Below are positions 25,992-34,718 of a DNA stretch of 64,000 bases, piece by piece; within the stretch, counting starts at the first letter, position 1; each line of letters opens with the position of its first letter. The position numbers were made by a program, and so were the translations under genes. The notes beneath the pieces were generated by a model. That model saw only the letters and a program-made list of their open reading frames with translations, made no database searches and was not told the origin of the DNA. This DNA comes from Escherichia coli DSM 30083 = JCM 1649 = ATCC 11775 (GTDB taxonomy: Bacteria; Pseudomonadota; Gammaproteobacteria; Enterobacterales; Enterobacteriaceae), in assembly GCF_003697165.2 (NCBI RefSeq), contig NZ_CP033092.2:2604001-2668000 (forward strand), written 5' to 3'.

Positions 25992-26008
25992 CGTGGTAGC
26001 GGTCCCAT
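25992..26008. promoter_or_regulatory. Candidate YcjW operator upstream of ycjM
   Basis: CGTGGTAGCGGTCCCAT, the second copy of the 17-bp element also found at 16064-16080. It begins 11 bp upstream of the ycjM start, where a bound LacI-type repressor would block transcription of the whole operon. It also lies downstream of pspE, which YcjW is reported to affect. Confidence 0.65.
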
Positions 26009-26152
26009 GAAACGAGAGACTACTCCGCATAAAATAAACTGTCAATTGAGCTCAAGGGGTTTAGTCACGCAGGAAATCTTTTTTTACCTGGGAAAAAGCG
26101 TATTTGTGAGCTAACGCAAATAATCTATGGGGATGTAAATAGGGTGTGACAG

Positions 26153-26174
26153 AAAAAACGGCGCATAAGCGCCG
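26153..26174 (-). terminator. Intrinsic terminator of the psp operon (after pspE)
   Basis: On the minus strand, CGGCGC-TTAT-GCGCCG is followed by TTTTTT, a textbook rho-independent terminator 17 bp after the pspE stop. It separates pspE from the ycj operon that follows in the same direction. Confidence 0.88.
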
Positions 26175-26190
26175 CTCATGGTGAATTCTT

Positions 26191-26505
26191 TTAACCTTTG
26201 ACCTTCGGCATTGCGATGTCTTTCAGGCCACCGGCGTTCTCAACGTGGGTATATCCCATCTCGCTAAGGATCTCTTTTGCCTGCCCTGACTGGCGTCCAG
26301 CATTGCAATACACTTTCACGGTGTCGTTTTTATCCGGAACGGCGGTGGCAATGCGCTCTTTCACTTCCTTCAAGGGAATATTGATGGCCCCCTGAACGTG
26401 TTCTTGCTGATACTGCTCTGGAACACGAACATCGATCCAGTGTTCAGCGGCGAAAACGGGCAGTGAAAACACCAGTGTCAGAGCAAGTAAGCCTTTTTTA
26501 AACAT
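26191..26505 (-). CDS. pspE: Periplasmic thiosulfate sulfurtransferase PspE (rhodanese)
   Basis: 104-aa single-domain rhodanese with a signal peptide (MFKKGLLALTLVFSLPVFAAEH). The active-site Cys is in VYCNAGRQSG. It transfers sulfane sulfur from thiosulfate to cyanide or other acceptors in the periplasm. It is the last psp gene and has its own promoter region in the 75 bp before it. Confidence 0.95.
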   Translation of the reverse strand: MFKKGLLALTLVFSLPVFAAEHWIDVRVPEQYQQEHVQGAINIPLKEVKERIATAVPDKNDTVKVYCNAGRQSGQAKEILSEMGYTHVENAGGLKDIAMPKVKG

Positions 26506-26579
26506 GTAAGCGTCCTTCTATGGATGAAAATTGCTATCCATTATACGCCTGAGATTTAACCATTTTTGCGAAACTCCCC

Positions 26580-26801
26580 TCACCTTTTATAACGCTGCGC
26601 CAGTTTATTGGCAGCCCGACTTAACAGCGGTTCCAGCGCCACAGCCAGCAACATTTTCAGCGGTCGGCGAGCAACTGATTTTATCGCCCAGCCCGCCACA
26701 CCCGCCGGGCCATAGCGCAGTGCGGTTAGAAGTACCAGCTTGCCTGCTAATTTGAACCCAGGCTTCACCTTTTGCCCGGCCTGTTGCCAGCGAGTATTCA
26801 T
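26580..26801 (-). CDS. pspD: Phage shock protein D
   Basis: 73-aa small basic protein, peripheral to the inner membrane, of uncertain role in the psp response. A glycine/alanine hydrophobic stretch ([16 protein letters not shown]) lies near the centre. I chose the ATG at 26801, preceded by AGGAAAG; a GTG at 26813 overlapping the pspC stop is less likely. Fourth gene of pspABCDE. Confidence 0.92.
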
Positions 26802-26809
26802 AACTTTCC

Positions 26810-27169
26810 TCACAGTTGACGGAAACGGCTACGCAGCGTGAAAGTGTCGGAAGTGACATAACGTTCCATCTCGCGTAAACGCGTTTCACTTGCCGCCAGT
26901 TCACGGTCGACTTCATCCAGCAATTCGCTGCTGGAAGGTAGCTGCTCACCAAAGACCATGTTGTCCGGCATTGGATCAAGCGCAAATGACAAAATGATGT
27001 AAGCAACCAGGGTAAACAGCGCCAGACCGAAGAAAATCGACAGCACCACCAGGATACGCACCAGTTTTACTGGTACATCAAAATAGTTGGCAATCCCGGC
27101 GCAGACGCCACGGACCATGCCCTGCTGCGGAATACGCCATAATTTTTTATTGAGATTAATGCCCGCCAT
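26810..27169 (-). CDS. pspC: Phage shock protein C, membrane sensor
   Basis: 119-aa PspC-domain protein. The N-terminal [21 protein letters not shown] motif is followed by a strong membrane span ([27 protein letters not shown]) and a C-terminal coiled region rich in Glu and Arg ([22 protein letters not shown]). With PspB it senses inner-membrane damage and sequesters PspA away from PspF. Its ATG overlaps the pspB stop by one base. Confidence 0.96.
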
Positions 27170-27393
27170 TAGCGATCCCTCCAGTTCGGATGTTCTGCAT
27201 CAAGAATGGATTCCAGCGCCTGAATACGTTCGCGCATCCGTTTTGCTTCATCAGCCAGTTGCGCTAATCGCTGCTGCTCACTTTGCGACAATTCACTGCG
27301 ACCAGAACGATTGCTGTAATGCAGCCATAACCAGATCGGTAAAACAAACAGCACAAAAATGGTTAACGGAATAGCCAGAAATAGCGCGCTCAT
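27169..27393 (-). CDS. pspB: Phage shock protein B
   Basis: 74-aa inner-membrane protein: one N-terminal membrane helix (LFLAIPLTIFVLFVLPIWLWLHY) and a cytoplasmic coiled coil (SQSEQQRLAQLADEAKRMRERIQALE). Partner of PspC in signal detection. Confidence 0.96.
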   Translation of the reverse strand: MSALFLAIPLTIFVLFVLPIWLWLHYSNRSGRSELSQSEQQRLAQLADEAKRMRERIQALESILDAEHPNWRDR

Positions 27394-27446
27394 AAGTACT
27401 CCTTAGACGATGAGCGGCGGCGCGTTCGGACGCCGCCTGGATGTTA

Positions 27447-28115
27447 TTATTGATTGTCTTGCTTCATTTTGGCTTTTAATTGTGCCAGTTGCTCGCTGAT
27501 TGCATCATCGGCTTTCAGTTCGGCAAACTGATCGTCCAGCGATTTTTGTTTACCGAAGCTGTGGCTTTCTGCTTCCGCTTCCATCTGGTCGATACGGCGT
27601 TCGAAAGATTCGAAACGAGCCATTGCTTCATCCAGTTTGCCACTGTCCAGCTGACGACGCACATCGCGCGACGAGTTTGCCGCCTGATGGCGTAACATCA
27701 ATGCCTGCTGGCGAGCGCGTGTTTCGCTCAATTTGTTTTCCAGCTCGCCGATCTCTTTCTTCATACGCACTAGCGTATCGTCCACCAGCGTCACTTCATG
27801 TTCCAGGCTCTTAATCAGATCGGTCAGTTTCTGTTTTTCAATTAACGCCGCACGCGCCAGATCTTCTCTATCTTTCAGCAGTGCCAGTTCCGCTTTTTCC
27901 TGCCATTCAATTTCACGCGCCGACGCTTGTTCAATACGACGAGTCAGCTGTTTCTTTTCTGCCAGCGCACGCGCCGAAGTAGAACGTACTTCAACCAATG
28001 TATCTTCCATCTCCTGGATCATCAGACGCACCAGTTTCTGTGGATCTTCCGCTTTCTCTAACAGAGCGTTGATGTTGGCATTCACGATGTCGGCAAAGCG
28101 AGAAAAAATACCCAT
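27447..28115 (-). CDS. pspA: Phage shock protein A, membrane effector and PspF inhibitor
   Basis: 222-aa coiled-coil protein of the PspA/Vipp1/ESCRT-III family. The N-terminal amphipathic helix (MGIFSRFADIVNANINALL) binds damaged membrane and the rest is long heptad-rich helices. Unstressed, it binds and inhibits PspF; under stress it assembles on the membrane. First gene of the operon, driven by the sigma-54 promoter at 28167-28182. Confidence 0.97.
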   Translation of the reverse strand: MGIFSRFADIVNANINALLEKAEDPQKLVRLMIQEMEDTLVEVRSTSARALAEKKQLTRRIEQASAREIEWQEKAELALLKDREDLARAALIEKQKLTDLIKSLEHEVTLVDDTLVRMKKEIGELENKLSETRARQQALMLRHQAANSSRDVRRQLDSGKLDEAMARFESFERRIDQMEAEAESHSFGKQKSLDDQFAELKADDAISEQLAQLKAKMKQDNQ

Positions 28116-28166
28116 AATGTTGTCCTCTTGATTTCTGCGTTCAGGATTGTCCTGCTGAACTGTTAA

Positions 28167-28182
28167 TACAATTTGCGTGCCA
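28167..28182 (-). promoter_or_regulatory. Sigma-54 promoter of pspABCDE
   Basis: On the minus strand the sequence is TGGCACG-CAAA-TTGTA, matching the sigma-54 -24/-12 pattern (TGGCACG-N4-TTGCA). It sits 52 bp upstream of the pspA start. The A/T-rich 28183-28280 between it and pspF is where the PspF enhancer sites and an IHF site are expected. Confidence 0.88.
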
Positions 28183-28280
28183 ATTTTTATCTTTTTGATT
28201 TATAAAGATCTGATTGAAGAATCAACAGCAACATGCCAGGATGAATTAGCGAATTACACTAACAAGTGGCGAATTTCATC

Positions 28281-29258
28281 ATGGCAGAATACAAAGATAA
28301 TTTACTCGGTGAGGCGAACAGCTTTCTCGAAGTGCTGGAACAGGTTTCGCATCTCGCACCGCTGGACAAACCGGTGCTCATCATCGGCGAGCGCGGCACC
28401 GGTAAAGAGCTGATCGCCAGCCGCCTGCATTATCTCTCCTCCCGTTGGCAAGGGCCGTTTATTTCCCTTAACTGCGCGGCGTTAAATGAAAATCTGTTGG
28501 ATTCCGAACTGTTTGGTCACGAAGCGGGGGCGTTTACCGGTGCGCAAAAACGTCATCCAGGGAGATTTGAACGTGCCGACGGCGGTACGCTATTTCTTGA
28601 TGAACTCGCTACGGCACCGATGATGGTGCAGGAAAAATTATTGCGTGTGATTGAGTACGGTGAACTGGAGCGCGTCGGCGGCAGCCAGCCATTGCAGGTG
28701 AATGTGCGGTTGGTATGCGCGACGAATGCCGATCTCCCGGCGATGGTCAATGAAGGTACTTTTCGCGCAGACCTGCTCGACCGACTAGCGTTCGATGTTG
28801 TGCAACTGCCACCACTGCGCGAGCGTGAAAGCGACATTATGTTGATGGCAGAACACTTTGCCATCCAGATGTGTCGGGAAATCAAGCTGCCTCTGTTCCC
28901 GGGTTTTACAGAGCACGCCAGAGAAACATTGCTGAATTATCGCTGGCCGGGAAATATACGTGAATTGAAAAACGTGGTGGAACGTTCAGTGTATCGTCAC
29001 GGCACCAGCGATTATCCGCTTGATGACATCATTATTGATCCCTTTAAACGCCGTCCATCTGAAGAAGCCATCGCCGTTTCAGAAAACACCTCGCTTCCGA
29101 CGCTGCCACTGGATTTACGCGAGTTTCAGATGCAGCAGGAAAAAGAGTTGCTGCAACTCAGTTTGCAACAGGGGAAATATAACCAGAAGCGCGCCGCTGA
29201 ATTGCTGGGGTTAACCTATCATCAGTTCCGCGCGTTGTTGAAAAAGCACCAGATTTAG
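28281..29258 (+). CDS. pspF: Sigma-54 enhancer-binding activator PspF
   Basis: 325-aa AAA+ activator without a receiver domain. Walker A GERGTGKELI, the sigma-54-contacting GAFTGA loop (HEAGAFTGAQ), Walker B TLFLDELA and the Fis-type HTH at the end (YNQKRAAELLGLTYHQFRAL). It drives pspA and pspG and is held inactive by PspA. I chose 28281, giving the K-12 length; the five residues before it are in frame but lack support. Divergent from pspA. Confidence 0.96.
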   Translation: MAEYKDNLLGEANSFLEVLEQVSHLAPLDKPVLIIGERGTGKELIASRLHYLSSRWQGPFISLNCAALNENLLDSELFGHEAGAFTGAQKRHPGRFERADGGTLFLDELATAPMMVQEKLLRVIEYGELERVGGSQPLQVNVRLVCATNADLPAMVNEGTFRADLLDRLAFDVVQLPPLRERESDIMLMAEHFAIQMCREIKLPLFPGFTEHARETLLNYRWPGNIRELKNVVERSVYRHGTSDYPLDDIIIDPFKRRPSEEAIAVSENTSLPTLPLDLREFQMQQEKELLQLSLQQGKYNQKRAAELLGLTYHQFRALLKKHQI

Positions 29259-29277
29259 CGAAGTTGGGCAATACAAC

Positions 29278-29360
29278 TTGCCGGATGCAGCGTGAACGCT
29301 TTATCCGGCATACATAATCAATACGTCGTTTGCAGGCCTGATAAGCGCTGCGCATCAGGC
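29278..29360. repeat. Pair of REP hairpins (BIME) after pspF
   Basis: Two REP units in tandem: TTGCCGGAT...ATCCGGCA (29278-29310) and GCCTGAT...ATCAGGC (29336-29360), joined by an AT-rich linker. Standard E. coli BIME layout. It lies between the pspF stop and the puu deletion scar. Confidence 0.85.
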
Positions 29361-29388
29361 ATTATTGCGTTAACCCTGCTTCTGCGTA

Positions 29389-29451
29389 TTAATCTCTCAG
29401 CGCATCCTGCAAAATTTTCATTGCCGCATCGAATTGCGCAACCGGGATGGT
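29389..29451 (-). pseudogene. puuE: C-terminal remnant of puuE (GABA aminotransferase)
   Basis: On the minus strand these 20 codons read TIPVAQFDAAMKILQDALRD and then TAA. They match the recalled C-terminus of K-12 PuuE (TIPDAQFDAAMKILQDALSD) in 18 of 20 positions. The upstream codons no longer resemble PuuE. This is the tail left by a deletion that removed puuE from codon about 402 back, together with puuB, puuC, puuR, puuD and puuA. Confidence 0.85.
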
Positions 29452-29551
29452 ATGGGCTTCGTTAGGTGGCGCATATTTGTGGTATTTGATCCGCCGCTAT
29501 CGCAAAGTGCCGTTGTATGATGGCGACAGAACGCCGGTGAGCGAAACGTAA
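29450..29551 (+). pseudogene. puuP: C-terminal remnant of puuP (putrescine importer)
   Basis: The plus strand reads 33 codons, from VWASLGGAYLWYLIRR through KVPLYDGDRTPVSET, then TAA. This is the end of the K-12 putrescine importer PuuP as I recall it, residue for residue. There is no start codon and no upstream match. It abuts the puuE tail on the other strand, the two meeting within about 29441-29455, so the deletion joined two convergent-facing gene ends. Confidence 0.87.
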
Positions 29552-29560
29552 TAGTCGAAT

Positions 29561-29599
29561 GCGCGGCGCATTATCCTGCCTGAGGGTAATGCACCGCGC
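29561..29599 (+). terminator. Hairpin after the puuP remnant
   Basis: GCGCGG-c-GCATTA pairs with TAATGC-a-CCGCGC across a short loop. It is probably the former puuP terminator, retained after the deletion. Confidence 0.6.
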
Positions 29600-29684
29600 C
29601 ATTAACTATAAAAATATGTATGACCCGGATCACGAGTGCTATCATCCGCCTTTATGCTTAGCGCATTAACCCTAGGGGCAAATA

Positions 29685-29930
29685 ATGAACCACGATATCC
29701 CGCTAAAATATTTTGATATTGCCGATGAGTACGCGACCGAATGCGCAGAGCCTGTCGCAGACGCTGAACGCACACCGCTGGCCCACTACTTCCAGTTACT
29801 GCTCACCCGTTTGATGAATAATGAAGAGATCAGTGAAGAAGCCCAACATGAAATGGCTGCTGAAGCGGGGATTAATCCCGTACGCATTGATGAGATCGCA
29901 GAGTTTTTGAATCAATGGGGTAATGAGTAA
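29685..29930 (+). CDS. ymjA: Uncharacterised small protein YmjA (DUF2543)
   Basis: 81-aa acidic cytoplasmic protein with no signal peptide or membrane segment, mostly helical by composition (MNHDIPLKYFDIADEYATEC). It belongs to a small enterobacterial family of unknown function. It is preceded by AGGGGCAAATA before the ATG. In K-12 it lies between puuP and sapA; here the puu genes are gone but ymjA is intact. Confidence 0.88.
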   Translation: MNHDIPLKYFDIADEYATECAEPVADAERTPLAHYFQLLLTRLMNNEEISEEAQHEMAAEAGINPVRIDEIAEFLNQWGNE

Positions 29931-30242
29931 TTATTTAATTGCAGACTATCGGTCAGTATCGTTGCCCGGATAAAGCGTTCGCGCCGCATCCGGCTAAAAA
30001 TGACACGCACTGCAGCATGTTTTAATGGGTTTCTCACGATCGTACCGCTCTGCTCCTCGCTAAGTTGTTCTGTGAGTTATAGTTATAAAGAAATCACGGG
30101 TACGAATGTTGAACTGATGGCGACGCCACCTGTTCAATGACCAACCACACGGCCCTCATTACGACCTCTGAAAACAAACGGTAATGGCAAATGTCATTAA
30201 ATATTAGTAAGATAGCCTCTTTACATAAAATCCCTTAATATT
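29931..30242. promoter_or_regulatory. ymjA-sapA intergenic region with a REP unit
   Basis: 313 bp without a gene. A REP hairpin lies at 29964-29994 (GCCCGGAT...ATCCGGC). The remainder (30000-30242) must contain the sapA promoter; it is AT-rich near the sapA start (AAATATTAGTAAGATAGCC), but I cannot fix the -10 and -35 with confidence. Confidence 0.6.
29964..29994. repeat. REP element after ymjA
   Basis: GCCCGGATAAAGCG at the left and CGCCGCATCCGGC at the right form a standard REP hairpin just downstream of the ymjA stop. Confidence 0.8.
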
Positions 30243-31886
30243 ATGCGCCAGGTATTATCGTCTCTTTTGGTGATTGCTGGACTTGTGAGTGGTCAGGCAA
30301 TCGCCGCGCCTGAATCCCCCCCGCATGCTGATATCCGTGACAGCGGTTTTGTCTATTGCGTCAGCGGGCAAGTCAACACCTTTAACCCATCCAAAGCGAG
30401 CAGTGGGTTAATTGTCGATACCCTTGCCGCCCAGTTTTATGATCGACTGCTGGATGTCGATCCCTATACCTATCGCCTGATGCCGGAACTTGCCGAAAGC
30501 TGGGAAGTGCTCGACAACGGCGCGACCTATCGCTTCCACCTGCGTCGCGATGTTCCGTTTCAAAAAACCGACTGGTTTACTCCCACTCGTAAAATGAATG
30601 CCGATGATGTGGTGTTTACCTTCCAACGGATTTTTGACCGCAACAACCCGTGGCATAACGTCAACGGCAGTAACTTCCCCTATTTCGACAGTCTGCAATT
30701 TGCCGATAACGTGAAAAGCGTCCGCAAGCTGGATAATCATACCGTTGAGTTCCGTCTCGCCCAGCCGGATGCTTCTTTTTTGTGGCACCTGGCGACCCAT
30801 TATGCTTCGGTCATGTCGGCAGAATATGCAGGGAAGTTAGAGAAAGAAGATCGCCAGGAGCAACTCGACCGTCAACCGGTCGGCACCGGTCCGTATCAGT
30901 TGTCGGAATACCGCGCCGGGCAATATATTCGCTTACAACGTCATGATGATTTCTGGCGTGGTAATCCGTTGATGCCACAAGTGGTGGTGGATTTAGGCTC
31001 TGGCGGTACAGGACGATTGTCGAAACTCCTGACCGGGGAGTGCGACGTTCTGGCCTGGCCTGCTGCCAGTCAGCTATCCATTTTGCGTGACGACCCACGC
31101 TTGCGTTTAACGCTGCGTCCTGGGATGAATGTCGCCTATCTGGCATTCAACACCGCCAAACCGCCGCTAAATAATCCGGCGGTCCGCCATGCGCTGGCAC
31201 TGGCGATTAATAACCAGCGCCTGATGCAATCCATCTATTATGGTACGGCTGAAACGGCGGCCTCTATTTTACCGCGAGCCTCGTGGGCCTATGACAACGA
31301 GGCTAAAATTACTGAATACAATCCGGAAAAATCGCGCGAACAGTTGAAGGCGTTGGGGCTGGAAAACTTAACGCTGAAACTGTGGGTGCCCACACGTTCG
31401 CAGGCGTGGAACCCCAGTCCACTGAAAACCGCCGAACTGATTCAGGCGGATATGGCACAGGTTGGCGTAAAAGTGGTGATTGTGCCGGTAGAAGGTCGTT
31501 TTCAGGAGGCGCGGTTGATGGATATGAGCCATGATCTGACGTTATCCGGTTGGGCGACGGACAGTAACGACCCGGACAGTTTCTTCCGTCCGTTACTGAG
31601 CTGCGCAGCAATTCATTCGCAGACCAACCTCGCCCACTGGTGCGATCCGAAATTCGACAGCGTGTTGCGTAAGGCGCTCTCTTCGCAGCAGCTGGCGGCG
31701 CGTATTGAAGCCTATGACGAAGCGCAAAGTATTCTGGCGCAGGAATTACCTATTCTGCCGCTGGCGTCGTCATTGCGTTTGCAGGCCTATCGGTACGATA
31801 TCAAAGGTCTGGTACTTAGCCCGTTTGGTAACGCCTCCTTTGCTGGGGTGTATCGCGAGAAACAGGATGAGGTGAAAAAGCCATGA
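30243..31886 (+). CDS. sapA: Periplasmic binding protein SapA
   Basis: 547-aa solute-binding protein of the SBP_bac_5 (peptide) family with a signal peptide (VLSSLLVIAGLVSGQAIAAPE). In Salmonella and Haemophilus SapA contributes to antimicrobial-peptide resistance; in E. coli the SapBCDF core is reported to export putrescine and SapA seems not to be needed for that. First gene of sapABCDF; its stop overlaps the sapB start (ATGA). Confidence 0.95.
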   Translation: MRQVLSSLLVIAGLVSGQAIAAPESPPHADIRDSGFVYCVSGQVNTFNPSKASSGLIVDTLAAQFYDRLLDVDPYTYRLMPELAESWEVLDNGATYRFHLRRDVPFQKTDWFTPTRKMNADDVVFTFQRIFDRNNPWHNVNGSNFPYFDSLQFADNVKSVRKLDNHTVEFRLAQPDASFLWHLATHYASVMSAEYAGKLEKEDRQEQLDRQPVGTGPYQLSEYRAGQYIRLQRHDDFWRGNPLMPQVVVDLGSGGTGRLSKLLTGECDVLAWPAASQLSILRDDPRLRLTLRPGMNVAYLAFNTAKPPLNNPAVRHALALAINNQRLMQSIYYGTAETAASILPRASWAYDNEAKITEYNPEKSREQLKALGLENLTLKLWVPTRSQAWNPSPLKTAELIQADMAQVGVKVVIVPVEGRFQEARLMDMSHDLTLSGWATDSNDPDSFFRPLLSCAAIHSQTNLAHWCDPKFDSVLRKALSSQQLAARIEAYDEAQSILAQELPILPLASSLRLQAYRYDIKGLVLSPFGNASFAGVYREKQDEVKKP

Positions 31887-32848
31887 TTATCTTCACCTTA
31901 CGCCGTATTTTGTTATTGATTGTGACCTTGTTCCTGCTGACCTTCGTTGGCTTCAGCTTGAGCTATTTCACCCCACATGCGCCGTTACAAGGCGCGTCAC
32001 TGTGGAATGCCTGGGTGTTCTGGTTTAACGGCCTGATCCACTGGGATTTTGGTGTTTCCAGCATTAACGGTCAACCGATTGCCGAACAGTTAAAAGAGGT
32101 CTTCCCGGCGACGATGGAACTGTGCATCCTCGCCTTCGGTTTTGCGCTGATTGTTGGCATCCCCGTAGGAATGATTGCCGGGATTACGCGCCATAAGTGG
32201 CAGGATAACTTGATCAACGCCATCGCCTTACTGGGCTTTTCAATCCCGGTGTTCTGGCTGGCGCTTCTGCTGACGCTGTTTTGTTCACTCACGCTAGGTT
32301 GGTTGCCCGTTTCTGGGCGTTTCGATTTGCTCTACGAAGTGAAACCGATTACCGGTTTTGCGTTGATTGATGCCTGGCTTTCGAACTCACCGTGGCGGGA
32401 TGAAATGGTCATGAGCGCAATCCGCCATATGATATTGCCCGTGATCACCCTGTCGGTTGCGCCAACAACTGAAGTGATCCGACTGATGCGTATCAGCACT
32501 ATCGAAGTGTATGACCAGAACTATGTTAAAGCAGCGGCAACCCGCGGTTTGTCGCGCTTTACTATTTTGCGTCGCCACGTTCTGCATAACGCGTTACCTC
32601 CGGTTATTCCTCGCCTGGGCTTACAGTTTTCCACCATGCTGACGCTGGCGATGATCACCGAAATGGTTTTTAGCTGGCCGGGTTTAGGGCGCTGGTTAAT
32701 TAACGCCATCCGCCAGCAGGATTACGCAGCCATTTCCGCCGGAGTGATGGTGTGTGGCTCACTGGTCATTATTGTTAACGTGATTTCTGATATTTTGGGT
32801 GCCATGGCTAACCCTCTGAAACATAAGGAATGGTATGCCTTACGATAG
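31883..32848 (+). CDS. sapB: ABC transporter permease SapB
   Basis: 321-aa inner-membrane permease of the DppB/OppB type with six predicted membrane spans. The cytoplasmic docking loop reads [21 protein letters not shown]. It overlaps sapA by four bases and sapC by 14, so the genes are translationally linked. Confidence 0.95.
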
Positions 32849-33725
32849 CGTATACAGCGAAAAGCGCCCGCCGGGCACGCTGCGTACCGCCTGGCGCAAA
32901 TTTTATAGTGACGCCTCTGCGATGGTCGGCCTGTACGGCTGCGCGGGGCTGGCTGTACTGTGTATTTTTGGCGGCTGGTTTGCGCCTTACGGCATCGACC
33001 AGCAATTTCTCGGTTATCAATTATTGCCGCCGTCATGGTCGCGCTATGGCGAAGTTTCTTTCTTCCTGGGGACTGACGACCTCGGACGCGATGTTTTAAG
33101 CCGTTTACTGAGCGGAGCTGCGCCAACCGTAGGTGGCGCATTTGTGGTGACGCTTGCCGCGACGATCTGTGGCCTGGTACTGGGCACCTTCGCCGGGGCG
33201 ACCCACGGCCTACGCTCAGCGGTGCTTAACCATATTCTGGATACCTTACTGGCGATCCCTTCGCTGCTGCTGGCAATTATCGTTGTAGCGTTTGCCGGAC
33301 CGAGTTTGTCTCACGCCATGTTTGCTGTCTGGCTGGCGCTGCTGCCGCGTATGGTACGTTCGATTTACAGCATGGTGCATGACGAACTGGAAAAAGAGTA
33401 CGTTATCGCCGCCCGTCTGGATGGCGCATCAACGCTGAATATTCTCTGGTTTGCTGTGATGCCCAACATCACCGCCGGACTGGTCACCGAGATCACTCGC
33501 GCATTGTCGATGGCAATTCTCGATATCGCCGCGCTGGGCTTTCTTGACCTCGGCGCACAACTGCCCTCGCCTGAATGGGGCGCGATGCTCGGTGATGCGC
33601 TGGAACTGATTTATGTCGCCCCATGGACTGTCATGCTGCCAGGTGCGGCAATTATGATTAGCGTGCTGTTGGTTAACCTCCTTGGCGACGGTGTCCGTCG
33701 TGCAATTATTGCGGGGGTGGAATAA
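32835..33725 (+). CDS. sapC: ABC transporter permease SapC
   Basis: 296-aa inner-membrane permease of the DppC/OppC type. An N-terminal membrane segment precedes the five-helix core, and the docking loop reads [20 protein letters not shown]. SapB and SapC form the channel used for putrescine export. Its stop overlaps the sapD start. Confidence 0.95.
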
Positions 33726-34717
33726 TGCCATTACTCGATATTCGTAACCTGACCATTGAATTTAAAACCGGTGATGAGTGGGTTAAAGCCGTCGACCGCG
33801 TAAGTATGACCTTAACCGAAGGTGAAATCCGCGGTCTTGTTGGCGAATCCGGTTCCGGCAAAAGTTTGATTGCTAAAGCGATTTGTGGGGTGAATAAAGA
33901 TAACTGGCGTGTTACTGCTGACCGTATGCGTTTTGATGATATCGATTTGCTGCGTCTCTCCGCACGCGAACGGCGCAAGCTGGTTGGTCACAACGTGTCG
34001 ATGATTTTCCAGGAACCACAGTCGTGTCTTGACCCTTCAGAACGTGTGGGTCGCCAGTTGATGCAAAACATCCCTGCCTGGACCTATAAAGGCCGTTGGT
34101 GGCAGCGTTTTGGCTGGCGCAAACGCCGTGCCATTGAACTGCTGCACCGCGTGGGGATTAAAGATCACAAAGATGCGATGCGCAGTTTTCCCTATGAGTT
34201 GACCGAAGGTGAATGTCAGAAAGTGATGATAGCCATTGCACTGGCGAATCAACCGCGTCTGCTAATTGCTGACGAACCGACCAACTCAATGGAGCCAACA
34301 ACCCAGGCGCAAATCTTTCGCCTGCTGACGCGTCTCAACCAAAACAGTAATACCACTATTTTGCTTATCAGCCATGACTTACAAATGCTTAGCCAATGGG
34401 CGGATAAAATTAACGTGCTTTACTGCGGTCAAACGGTGGAAACCGCGCCGAGTAAGGAGTTGGTGACGATGCCACACCATCCTTATACCCAGGCGCTGAT
34501 CCGCGCGATACCAGACTTCGGCAGCGCGATGCCGCATAAAAGTCGCCTCAATACGCTGCCCGGCGCTATCCCGCTGCTGGAACAGTTACCGATTGGTTGT
34601 CGTCTGGGGCCACGTTGCCCGTATGCACAACGAGAATGCATTGTGACGCCACGTTTGACGGGGGCGAAAAATCATCTCTATGCCTGTCATTTCCCACTGA
34701 ACATGGAGAAAGAGTGA
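33725..34717 (+). CDS. sapD: ABC transporter ATPase SapD
   Basis: 330-aa DppD-type ATPase. Walker A is [10 protein letters not shown] and Walker [12 protein letters not shown]. The signature motif is unusual: the usual LSGGQ position reads LTEGECQKV, a degenerate form I recall as normal for SapD. The C-terminal oligopeptide-transporter extension carries clustered Cys ([15 protein letters not shown]) that bind an iron-sulfur cluster in relatives. In E. coli SapD also supports K+ uptake by Trk. Confidence 0.94.
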
Positions 34718-34718
34718 G

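Noticed and set aside
25982..26008. Upstream start for ycjM at 26008
   Set aside because: The nine extra codons are made of the putative operator sequence; the ATG at 25981 has the ribosome site and the family length.
28183..28280. Small RNA gene between pspA and pspF
   Set aside because: The AT-rich stretch is explained by the PspF enhancer and IHF sites expected for the sigma-54 promoter; no hairpin with a U tract is present.
29278..29360. CRISPR-like or mobile repeat after pspF
   Set aside because: Both units have the standard REP sequence and spacing (BIME); there are no further copies in an array and no spacers.
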